A DNA stretch of 64,000 nt from Panulirus ornatus. Its lineage: Eukaryota; Arthropoda; Malacostraca; Decapoda; Palinuridae. The position numbers and the translations under genes were made by a program. The stretch covers positions 53,493,868 through 53,557,867 of the forward strand of contig NC_092225.1 in the NCBI RefSeq assembly GCF_036320965.1, written 5' to 3'. The notes beneath the pieces were generated by a model. It saw only the letters and a list, made by a program, of their open reading frames with translations, searched no databases and was not told where the DNA came from. Shown piece by piece: positions 32,697 through 42,730 of the stretch (position 1 is its first letter; each line of letters starts with the position of its first letter).

Positions 32697-35600
32697 GGGA
32701 TAAGGAAAAAAGAATACTTCCCACACATTCCCCATGTGTTGTAGAAGGCGACTAAGGGGACGGGAGCGGGGGGGCCAGAAACCCTCCCCTCCTTGTATTT
32801 TAGCTTTCTAAAAGGGGAAACAGAAGAAGGAGTCATGCAGGCAGTGCTCATCCTCCTCGAAGGCTCAGACTGGGGTGTCTAAATGTGTGTGGATGTAACC
32901 AAGATGAGAAAAAAGGAGAGACAGGTAGTATGTTTGTGGAAAGGAACCTGGATGTTTTGGCACTGAGTGAAACGAAACTCAAGGGTAATGGGGAAGAGTG
33001 GTTTGGGAATGTTTTGGGAGTAAAGTTAGGGGTTGGTGATAGGACAAGAGCAAGGGAAGGAGTAGCACTACTCCTGAAACATGAGTGGTGGGAGTATGTG
33101 ATAAAGTGTAAGGAAGTAAACTCTAGATTGATATGGGTAAAACTGAAAGTTGATGGAGAGAGATGGGTGATTATTGGTGCATATGCACCTGAGCATGAGA
33201 AGAAAGATCATGAGAGGCAAGTGTTTTGGGAGCAGCTGAGTGAGTGTGCTAGTAGTTTTGATGCACAAGACAGGGTTATAATGATGGGTGATCTGAATGC
33301 AAAGGTGAGTAATTTGGCACTTGAGGGTATAATTGGTGTTCATGGGGTGTTCAGTGTTGCAAATGAAAATGGTGAAGAGATTGTAGATTTGTGTGTTGAA
33401 AAAGGACTGGTGATTGGGAATGCCTGTTTTAAAAAGAGAGATATACATAAGTATACGTATGTAAGTGGGAGAGATGCCCAGAAAGCGTTATTGGATTACA
33501 TGTTAATTGGTAGCCGCGCGAAAGAGAGACTTTTGGATGTTAATGTGCTGAGAGGTGCAACTGGAGATGTGAAGATTTGTAAAGGTTTTCAGAAAAGAAG
33601 AGAGAATGTTGGGGTAAAGAGAGTGGTGAGAGTAAGTGAGCTTGGGAAGGAGACATGTGTGAGGAAGTACCAGGAGAGACTGAGTGCAGAATGGAAAAAG
33701 GTGAGGGCAAATGACGTAAGGGGAGTGGGGGAGGAATGGGATGTATTTAGGGAAGCAGTGATGGCTTGCGCAGAAGATGCTTGTGGCATGAGAAGCGTGG
33801 GAGGTGGGCAGATTAGAAAGGGTAGTGGGATGGAGAAGTAAAGATTATCAATGAAAAACAAGAGTGAGGCATTTGGACAATTTTTGCAGGGAAATAGTGC
33901 AAATGGCCGGGAGAGGTATAAAAGAAAGAGGCAGTAGGTCAAGACAAAGGTGCAAGAGGTGAAAAAAAAGGGCAAATGAGAGTTGGGCTGAGAGAGTATC
34001 ATTAAACTTTAGGAGGATAAAAAGATGTTTTGGAAGGAGGTAAATAAAGTGCGTAAGACAAGGGAACAAATGGGAACATCGGTGAAGGGGACTAATGGGG
34101 AGGTAATAACGTAGTGGTGATGTGAGAAGGAGATGGAGTGCGTATTTTGAAGGTTTGTTGAATGCGTTAGATGATAGAGTGTTAAGTGGCAGATATATCG
34201 TTTTGGTCGAGGTGGTGTGCGAAGTGAGAGGGTTAGGGAGAATGATTTGGTAAACAGAGAAGAAGTAGTAAAAGCTTTGCAGAAGATGAAAGCTGGCAAG
34301 GCAGCGGGTTTGGATGGTATTACAGTGGAATTTATTAAAAAAGGGGGTGACTGTGTTGTTGACTGGATGGTAAGGATATTCAATGTATGTATGACTCATG
34401 GTGAGGTGCCTGAGGAGTGGCGGAATGCATGCATAGTGCCATTGTACAAAGGTGAAGGGGATAAACGGGAGTGCTCAAATTACAGAAGTATAAGCTTGAG
34501 TATTCCTGGGAAATTGTATGGGAGGGTATTGATTGAGAGGGTGAAAGCATGTATAGAGCATCAGATTGGGGAAGAGCAATGCGGTTTCAGAAGTGGTAAA
34601 GGATGTGTGGATCAGTTGTTTGCTTTGAAGAATGTATGTGAGAAATACTTAGAAAAGCAAATTGATTTGTATGTAGCATTTATGGATCTGAAGAAGGCAT
34701 ATGATAGAGTTTATAGAAATGTTCTGTGGAAGATATTAAGAATATATGGTGTGGGAAGCAAGTTGCTAGAAGCAGTGAAAAGTTTTAATTGAAGATGTAA
34801 GGCATGTGTATGTGTAGGAAGAGAGGAAAGTGACTGGTTCTCAGTGAATGTCGGTTTGTGGCAGGGGTGCGTGATGTCTCCATGGTTGTCTATTTTGTTT
34901 ATGGATGGAGTTGTAAGGGAGGTGAATGCAAGAATTTTGGAAAGAGGGGCAAGTATGCAGTCTGTTGTGGATGAGAGACCTTGGGAAGTGAGTCAGATGT
35001 TGTTCGCTGATGATACAGCACCGGTGGCTGATTCAGGTGAAAAACTGCAGAAGCTGGTGACTGAGTTTGGTAAAGTGTGTGAAAGAAGAAAGCTGAGAGT
35101 AAATGTGAATAAGGGCAAAGTTATTAGGTACAGTAGGGTTGAGGGACAAGTCAATTGGGAGGTAAGTTTGAATGGAGAAAAACTGAAAGTGAAGTGTTTT
35201 AGATATCTCGGAGTGGATTTGGCAGTGGATGGAACCATGGAAGCAGAAGTAAGTCACAGGGTGGGGGAGGGGGTGAAACTTTTAGGAGTGTTGAAAAATG
35301 TGTGGAAGGTGAGAATATCATCTCGCAAAGCAAAAATTGGTATGTTTGAAGGAATAGTGGTTTCAACGGTTATATGGTTGCGAGGTGTGGGCTATAGATA
35401 GAGTTGTGTGGAGGAGGGTGGATGTGCTGGAAGTGAGATGTTTGATGACAATATGTAGTGTGAGGTGGTTTGATCAACTAAGTAATGAAAGGGTAAGAGA
35501 GATGTGTGGTAATAAAAAGAGCGGGTGAAAGAGCAGAAGAGGGTGTTTTGATATGGTGTGGTCACATGGAGAGAATGAGTGACGAAAGATTGACCAAGAG

Positions 35601-36222
35601 GATATATGTGTCAGAGGTGGAGGGAACGAGGAGAAGTGGGAAACCAAATTGGAGGTGGAAAGATGGAGTGAAAAAGATTTTGAGCAAACAGGGCCTGAAC
35701 GTTCAATGCAGGAGGGTGAAAGGTGTGCAAGGAATAGAGTGAATTGGAACGATGTGGTATACTGGGGTTGACGTGCTGTCAATGGATTGAAGCAGGGTAT
35801 GTGAAGCGTCTGGGGTAACCCATAGAAAGTTTTGTGGGGCCTGGATGTGGAAAGGGAGCTGTGGTTTCGGTACATTATACATGACAGCTAGAGACTGAGA
35901 GTGAACGAATATGGCCTTTGTTGTCTTTTCCTAGCGCTACCTCGCACGCATGCGGAGGGAGGAGGTTGTCATTTCATGTGTGGCAGGGTGGCGATGGGAA
36001 TGAATAATGGCAGTAAGTATGAATTATGTACATGTGTATATATGAATATGTCTGTGTATGTATATATATGTATATGTTGAAATGTATAGTTATGTATATG
36101 TGCATGTGTGGTCATGTATGTATATACGTGTGTATGTGGGTGAGTTGAGCCATTCTTTCGTCTGTTTCCTTACACTACCTTGCTAACGTGGGAGATGTTG
36201 ACAAAGCATAATAATTATAATA
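32697..36222 (+). mobile_element. LINE-A copy 13: full-length element with 14-16 bp TSD
   Basis: The reference copy. Direct repeats ATAAATGTCCTAACTG at 32681-32696 and 36223-36238 bracket it, so both ends are defined. It has a 5' UTR of about 150 bp beginning GGGATAAGG, the ORF (endonuclease, linker, RT, C-terminal arm; about 2.9 kb in pieces), and a long-type 3' UTR of about 430 bp with two hairpin modules and a TAATAATTATAATAAT tail. Total about 3.53 kb. It is dead: the endonuclease SDH block is deleted at about 33564, there are frameshifts at about 33830, 33965, 34170, 34485 and 35190, and a stop at about 34790. Confidence 0.93.
32885..33841 (+). pseudogene. LINE-A AP endonuclease domain (318-aa frame) with catalytic block deleted
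   Basis: Nicks target DNA to prime reverse transcription. Blocks seen: CGCNQDEKKGE near the start, LDVLALSETKLKG (catalytic Glu, about residue 30), WVIIGAYAPEHEKKDH (about 90), VIMMGDLNAKVSN (about 125) and ALLDYMLIGSRAKE (about 197). In other copies GATGGMSDHYLVEAKVKI follows. Here the text jumps from GATG to DVKICKG, removing the SDH catalytic His. The rest is the basic linker, ending in a frameshift after SVGGGQIRKGSG. Confidence 0.88.
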
Positions 36223-36238
36223 ATAAATGTCCTAACTG

Positions 36239-36624
36239 AACTGCAGAAAAAGTCCTTTTGTGGTTAAGATTCCCTGAAACCTTGACTTTTGTTTAACAAA
36301 AACAAAATAAAGAATTTCTATGGAGAGAACACAAAGTAATCAAATCATAAATCAAGTAATTTGATGGTCACCAAATGTTACTTTTTTCCCTAGATTCCAG
36401 TAATGCAAATAAATGAATAAAACCTTCATATGAGAGAAACTTATGTGGATCACAGGAATCAGGATCAAGAGTTTACTTTGAGAAAATGTTGACCCACTCC
36501 TGAAAGCTGCTTTAAAACACTGGATAAATAAGCCAACGTGTCTGCTTGAAAATATTCCAAGAAAAAGCAAACTGAACCTTATTTACTTCAGCCAATTATA
36601 TCTTTCTGATACATAACTACTTTT
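36239..36624. other. Intronic sequence, nothing recognised
   Basis: AT-rich spacer between the full-length LINE-A and an older LINE fragment. Confidence 0.4.
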
Positions 36625-37375
36625 CATGTCTTAGTGAAGCGGCATCAGCCAGGATTCTTGACCACTGTGACACATTCCACGTTCATGTTTGGCTATGCTG
36701 TCCCTTAATCCTCTCTTCACTTCCATACTTACACATCTATCCATCATTATTCTAATAAGGGACCCAATAACTCTTCTACCCAGTACTGCTCTCTCCCTCG
36801 TCTCTCCTTTCATTACACCAAACTTATATATGACAGCTCCTAAATACTTAAATCTCTCACCACTTCCAGTCTTTCTCCTCCCATATCCAAAGCACAGTTT
36901 AGTACACTTTCTTCTTTCACTCTATATGGTTTTACAAAATCTATACTTTCACACCATTACTTTACTGTTACTTGCACTTACCTTCAAACACCTATGCTTA
37001 CACACATCATAAAACACATAACCTCCTGCAACTCTTCACTTTCAGCAAACACGGTATCATCTGCAAACAAACTTGCCATTAGCCATCATATCTCAATAGC
37101 CCTGCCTCACACCCACATGTACACCAAAACTTTTGCTCAACTCTCCATCTACTTTTACTCACGCATTTGCTCCTCTACAGAAGGGTTTCTCGCTATCCAA
37201 CAGTTGTCTCCCTATCCCATATATCTTTAACACATCCCATAAAGCATTCCACTCAACTCTGACATTGGCTTTCTCCAAGTCCATAAAAGCTGCACACAAC
37301 TTCTTACCTTTAGCTAATATCTTTTTCTTTTTATGTTGAAGGCTCCAGTCACAGACAAAAGTCCACATCAAGGTC
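36625..37375 (-). mobile_element. Second RTE-like LINE family ('LINE-B'), decayed RT fragment
   Basis: The minus strand encodes AAFMDLEKANVRVEWNALW (motif A region, about 37290), LFADDTVFAESEEL (motif C, about 37050) and a C-terminal stretch KRGLRDSIAKHERG. The block order is that of LINE-A, but DNA similarity is low, so this is a separate, older family. Motif B and much of the palm are frameshifted. Confidence 0.68.
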
Positions 37376-37464
37376 AGGCCTTAATTGAAATATAGAGAGA
37401 ATTATGAAATGGAAAAAGAAATGACAAAGGAAACTATTTACAAATTTTTGAGAAAAAGAGAAAA

Positions 37465-37645
37465 CAAGTCTTTTGAAATGTGCTAGGTCATAGTTATTGG
37501 GAAAGGCATGAGAGGGTAGAGTTCCAGAACTTCAACATGTAGGGAAAGAAGAAGGTATCAAAACGGCTCATCCATGACTTGCTGAAGGCCACACAATAAT
37601 CATGTGACACAGCAGTTTGCTGAGTATTCAAATGTATCTATACAT
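37465..37645. repeat. Dispersed repeat family 3, copy a
   Basis: About 180 bp aligning in the same orientation to 61715-61890. Shared blocks are AGGTCA(T/C)AG, GAGTTCCAGAAC versus AGTGTTCCAAAGC, CATCCATGACTTGCTG versus CATCCTTGACTAGCCAG, and CACACAATAATCATG versus CACGAAGTAATCAAG. No coding sequence recognised. Confidence 0.5.
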
Positions 37646-37649
37646 ATAT

Positions 37650-38015
37650 ATCTTTGATGCCTGTCCCCTCAGGGAACTCCATAAATGGGGGTGACCTTGG
37701 CAAAAGAGTCTCCATGATTGGTGAACTCCAGCATTACTTCTTAACTTTTAGGGCCTCACCCTTAACAGGCCACTGGCAGAGGGCAACTTTAGTGCAGCGT
37801 TTCCAGAGGCTCCTATCTAATCTTCCTAGTAACTACTTCTACCTAATGATCCAAACTACTGGTTCTACATAATGCTCCCACCTAATGTTCCTACCTATAA
37901 CTACCTAATGTTCCTGTCTAATACTCCTCCCTACAATTTCTGTCTAATGGTCCTACCATTTTGCCAAAAGGCAGCGCTGGTGTAAAGTGCTTACCACAGG
38001 AAAATTGAGAGATAC
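37650..38015 (+). repeat. Dispersed repeat family 2, copy a
   Basis: About 360 bp matching 51370-51715 in inverted orientation: TTTGATGCCTGT, GAGTCTCCAT, GGTGAACTCCAG, ACAGGCCACTGGCAGAG, CCATTTTGC. The middle (37810-37960) is a degenerate repeat of a CCTAATGTTCCTA-like unit, so the element carries a satellite-like core. Confidence 0.7.
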
Positions 38016-38287
38016 AAAGATTGAGCTATGTGACTTATGTGATGTCAAGAGTTATGACTGACGAGGAGAGATTGTGTTTGTGAACAAAATGCCAGCAGAA
38101 AAAAATAACTGTTATACCATGTGAAGCACATGCAATTACGTAATTATGGGAAAATCAGTATTGTCATTATAGTGAAAAAGGACAAACTGGGGAGCTATAC
38201 ACATAATACCAAAGAACTCTCAGAATAATGGAAATGGTAAGGAATGTTCCATGAACACTAAAGGATATGGTAATAAAGAGAATACCT

Positions 38288-40120
38288 GAGGAGGTAATAA
38301 CAAGTAGTGATGAAGTGAGAAGGAAATGGAGTGAGCATTTTGAAGGTCTGTTGAATGTGCTTGATGACAGAGTGGCAGATATAGGGTGTTTTGGTCAAGG
38401 TGGAGTGCAAAGTGAGAGGGGTCAGGGAAAATGGTTTGGTAAAAAGAGAAGAGGTAATGAAAGCTTTGTGGAAGATGAAAGCCTGCGAGGCGGCGGGTTT
38501 GGATGGTATTGTAGTGAAATTTATCAAGAAGGGGGATGACTGTTGTTGACAGGTTGGTGAGGATATTCAGTGCATGTATGGTTCATGGTGAAGTGCCTGA
38601 GGATTGGTGGAATGCATGCATAGTGCCACTGTACAAAGGCAAAGGGGATAAAGGTGAGTGTTCAAATTACAGAGATAAGTTTGTTGAGTATTCCTGGGAA
38701 ATTATATGGGAGGGTATTGATTGAGAGAGTAAAGGCATGTACAGACCACCAGATTGGGGAAGAGCAGTGTGGTTTCAGAAGTGGTAGAGGATGTGTGGAT
38801 CAGGTGTCTGCTTTGAAGAATGTATGTGAGAAATACCTAGAAAAACAGATGGATTAGTATGTAGCATTTAAGGATTTGGAGAAGGCATATGATAGAGTTG
38901 ATAGAGATGCTTTGTGGAAGGTATTAAGAGTATATGGTGCGGGAGGTAAGTTGCTAGAAGCATTGAAACGTTTTTAACAAGGATGTAAGGCATGTGTACC
39001 AGTAGGAAGAGAGGAAAGTGATTGGTTCTCAGTGAATGTCGATTTATGGCAGGGATGCCTGATGTCTCCATGGTTGTAATTTGTTTATGGATGGGGTTGT
39101 TATGGAGTTGAAGGCAAGAGTTTTGGAGAGAGAGGCAAGTATGCAGTCTGTTGTGGATGAAAGGGCTTGGGAAATGAGTCAGTTGTTGTTCACTGATGAT
39201 ACAGTGTTAGAGGCTGATTTGGGTGAGAAACTGCAGAAGTTGGTGACAGAGTTTCGTAAAGTGTGTGAAAGAAGAAAGCTGAGAGTAAATGTGAATAAGA
39301 GTAAGGTAATTAGGTTCAGTAGGGTTGCGGGACAAGTTTATTGGGAGGTAAGTTTGAATGAAGAAAAACTGGAGGAAGAGAAGTATTTTAGTTATCTGGA
39401 AGTGGATTTAGCAGTGAATGGAACCATGGAAGCAGAAGTGAGTCACAGGGTGGGGGAGGGGGTGAAGGTTCTGGGAGCATTGAAGAATGTGTGGAAGACG
39501 AGAACGTTATCTTGAAGAGCAAAAAATGGGTATGTTTGAAGGAATAGTGGTTCCAACAATGTTATATGGTTGCGAGGTGTGGGCTATAGATAGGGTTGTG
39601 CAGAGGAGGGTGGATGTGTTGGAAATGAGATGTTTGAGGACAATATGTGGTGTGAGGTGGTTTGATTAAGTAATGAAAGGGTAAGAAAGATGTGTGGTAA
39701 TAAAAAGAGTGTGGTTGAGAGAGCAGAAGAGGATGTATTGAAACGGTTTGGTCACATGGAGAGAATGAGTGAGTAAAGATTGACAAAGAGGATATATATG
39801 TCAGAGGTGGAGGGAAGAAGGAGAAGCAGGAGACCAAATTGGAGGTGGAAGGATGGAGTGAAAAAGATTTTGAGTGATGGGGGCCTGAACATACAGGAGG
39901 GTAAAAGGCGTGCAAGGAATAAAATGAATTGGAACAATGTGGTATACCAGGGTGGATGTACTGTCAATGGATTCAGCCAGGGCAATTGGAGCGTCTGGGG
40001 TAAACCATGGAAAGTTTTGTGGAGCCTAGATGTGGAAAGGGAGCTGTGGTTTTATTGCATTACACATGACAGCTAGAGACTGAGTGTGAACGAATGTGGC
40101 TTTTGTTGTGTGGCGGGGTG
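38288..40120 (+). mobile_element. LINE-A copy 14, truncated at both ends
   Basis: Starts in the linker at GGAGGTAATAACAAGTAGTG and runs through RT. Motif A has a stop and a substitution (MD-stop-YVAFKDLEKAYDRV, about 38855-38885). Motif B reads DLWQGCLMSPW. Motif C reads LLFTDDTVLEADL (Ala to Thr before the Asp pair). The C-terminal arm (RRPNWRWKDGVKKIL, about 39830) is present. The 3' UTR breaks off in the first hairpin module near 40120, where it meets a copy in the opposite orientation. Confidence 0.85.
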
Positions 40121-41100
40121 TCTCATGCGTTAAGAAGGTAGCGCAAAGAAACAAACGAAAGAATGGCCCAACCCACCCACATAAATGCCCACACACGCAC
40201 ATATACATACCTATACATTTCAACGTATACATACATATACACACACAGATATAAACATATATACACATGTACATATTCATACTTGCTCCCTCCATCCATT
40301 CCCATCGCCACCCTGCCACACATGAAAAACAGCAACCCCTCCCCCTCCCATGTTCGCGAGGTAACGCCAGGAAAGGACAGCAAAGGCCAAATTCATTCAC
40401 ACTCAGACTCTAGCTGTCATGTGTAATGCACCAAAACCACAGCTCCCTTTCCACATCTAGGCCCCACAAAACTTTCCATGGTTTACCCCAGACGCTTCAT
40501 ATGCCCTGGTTCAATCCATTGACAGCACGTTGACCCTGGTATACCACATCGTTCCAATTCACTATATTCCTTGCACACCTTTCACCCTTCTATATGTTCA
40601 GGCCCCGATCACTCAAAATCTTTTTCACTCCATCCCTCCACCTCCAATTTGGTCTCCCACTTCTCCTCGTTCCTTCCACCTCTGACACATATATCCTCTT
40701 TGTCAATCTTTCCTCACTCATGCTCTCTATGTGACCAAACCATTTCAATACACCCTCTTCTGCTCTCTCAACCACACTCTTCTTATTACCACATATCTCT
40801 CTTACCCTTTCACTGCTTAATCAAACCACCTCACACCACATATCGTCCTTAAACATTTAATTTCTAACACATTCCCCCCTCCTCTGCACAACCCTATCTA
40901 TAGTCCACACCCCGCAACCATATCACATTGTTGGAAGCACCATTCCTTCAAACATACCCATTTTTGCTCTCCAAGATAAAGTTCTTACCATCACACATTC
41001 TTAAAAGCTCCCATAACCTTTGCTCCCTCCCCCACCGTGACTAACCTCCGCTTCCATGGTTCCATCCACTGCTAAATCCACTCCCAGATATCTAAAACAC
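40121..41100 (-). mobile_element. LINE-A copy 15, minus strand, 5'-truncated
   Basis: From the FRYLGVDLAVDG codons (about 41095) through the C-terminal arm (SGRPNWRWRDGVKKIL, about 40640) to a long-type 3' UTR and terminal module at about 40120-40150. It forms a tail-to-tail junction with copy 14. Its 5' end is fused to a minus-strand SINE fragment at about 41100. Confidence 0.83.
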
Positions 41101-41247
41101 CCGGCCCCCTTCTCTGTTTCTTCTTTTGGAAAATTAAAAAAAACGTGAGGGGAGGATTTCCAGCCACCCACTCCCTCCCCTTTAAGTCACCTTCTACAGC
41201 ACGCAGGGAATAAGTGGGAAGTATTCTTTCTCCCCTATCCCCAGGGA
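41101..41247 (-). mobile_element. SINE-like element 2 (5' part only)
   Basis: The minus strand runs CCCTGGGGATAGGGGAGAAAG ... GGCTGGAAATCCTCCCC ... TTTTCCAAAAGAAG, then GAACAGAGAAGGGGGCC. It lacks the central and tail parts. Could equally be a LINE-A 5' end, but GAAGAAACAGAGAAGGGGGC matches the SINE, not the LINE ORF start. Confidence 0.75.
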
Positions 41248-41508
41248 AAACAGACATATATATACACGTACATATTCATACTTGCTTGCCTTCATCCATT
41301 CCTGTTGCTATCCCGCCCCACAGGAAACAGCATCACTACCCCCCCATCCACTCATATACCCATATATATACAAAAGCACTCATATACACACATATACATA
41401 CACATACACAAACACATATACACACTCTCACACTTGCTTGCCTTCATCCATTCCTGTTGCTACCCCGCCCCACAGGAAACAGCATCACTAACCTCCCCCC
41501 AGGGGTTA
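41248..41508 (-). repeat. Two tandem pieces of a LINE 3' UTR
   Basis: The block CTTGCCTTCATCCATTCCTG through CACAGGAAACAGCATCACTA occurs at 41281-41338 and again at about 41434-41491. Each is preceded by ATACACATATAC-rich sequence. It matches the variant 3' UTR of 4450-4570 and 30480-30540 (older subfamily), minus strand. Confidence 0.7.
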
Positions 41509-41510
41509 TA

Positions 41511-42077
41511 TATTGGAGGTGGAAAGATGGAGTGAAAAAGATTTTGAGTGATCGGGGCCTGAACATGCAGGAGGGTGAAAGGCAGGCAAGGAATAGAGTG
41601 AATTGGATCGAAGTGGTATACCGGGGTCGACGTGCTGTCAATGGATTGAATCAGGGCATGTGAAGCGTCTGGGGTAAACCATGGGAAGTTCTGTGGAGCC
41701 TGGATGTGGAAAGGGAGCTGTGGTTTCGGGCATTATTGCATGACAGCTAGAGACTGAGTGTGAACGAATGGGGCCTTTGTTGTCTTTTCCTAGTGCTACC
41801 TCACACACATGAGGGGGGAGGGGGATGTTATTCCATGTGTGGCGAGGTGGCGATGGGAATGAATAAAGGCAGACAATGTGAATTGTGTGCATGTGTATAT
41901 ATGTATATGTCTGTGTGTGTATATATATATATGTGTACAATGAGATGTATGGGTATGTATATTTGCGTGTGGGGACGTGTATGTATATACGTGTGTATGT
42001 GGGTGGGTTGGGCCATTTCTTTTGTCTGTTTCCTTGTGCTACCTCGCAAACGCGGGAGACAGCAACAAAGCAAAATA
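41511..42077 (+). mobile_element. LINE-A copy 16: C-terminal end plus long 3' UTR
   Basis: Begins at TTGGAGGTGGAAAGATGG (WRWKDGVKKIL), with the end of the ORF and then the full long 3' UTR: GGGCCTTTGTTGTCTTTTCC, first module, TATATG spacer, second module CTACCTCGCAAACGCGGG and tail AACAAAGCAAAATATTG. Confidence 0.85.
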
Positions 42078-42365
42078 TTGACTGAAAATTTATATAGTAT
42101 AAATGATGAAAAAAGAAATGTTTAAACATTTTCATACATGGTGTTTTGACAAGAAAACAGTGAAATTGGAAAAAATGTAGCTTAGACATTGAAGCTTATT
42201 GATACAGTGGTTAAATTGATGAGAACTACTATTGACATTTGTGTAAATAAATTATACATTTCCTTTTTCCATAGCCAGAGGTTGAACCATTATGTGACAT
42301 TCATTTTTTTTTTTTTCATTTCAAGCTAGAAGTTTCAGTTTTCTAAATTGTTTCTTACTTTTTTC

Positions 42366-42401
<36 letters not shown>

Positions 42402-42418
42402 GTGCGTATGTATGTGTA

Positions 42419-42460
<42 letters not shown>
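42366..42460. repeat. Compound (AT)/(GT) microsatellite
   Basis: TATATATG, GTGTGTGTG and a closing (TA)n of about 35 nt, ending exactly at the tail of a minus-strand SINE. Probably the target into which the SINE inserted. Confidence 0.8.
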
Positions 42461-42463
<3 letters not shown>

Positions 42464-42705
42464 TTCTTTCTTTCATACTATTCGCCATTTCCCGCGTTAG
42501 CGAGGTAGCGTTAAGAACAGAGGACTGGGCCTTTGAGGGAATATCCTCCTCTGGCCCCTTTCTCTGTTCCTTCTTTGGAAAAATAAAAAAAAAAAAAAAA
42601 CGAGAGGGGAGGATTTCCAGCCCCCCGCTCCCTTCCCTTTTAGTCGCCTTCTACGACACGCAGGGAATACGTGGGAAGTATTCTTTCTCCCCTATCCCCA
42701 GGGAT
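42461..42705 (-). mobile_element. SINE-like element 3, complete
   Basis: The minus strand starts ATCCCTGGGGATAGGGG at 42705 and ends with CGCTACCTCGCTAACGCGGG, AAATGGCGAATAGTATG and (AAAG)n at 42461. A T-run of 16 and GGCCCAGTCCTCTGTTCTT lie in the middle. Its 5' end faces the 5' end of LINE-A copy 17 across 25 bp of TATA repeat. Confidence 0.87.
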
Positions 42706-42730
42706 ATATATATGTATATATATATATATT

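Noticed and set aside
41248..41508. Two repeats with an intervening spacer, checked as a possible CRISPR-like array
   Set aside because: Eukaryotic context, only two units, and the unit is a LINE 3' UTR piece.
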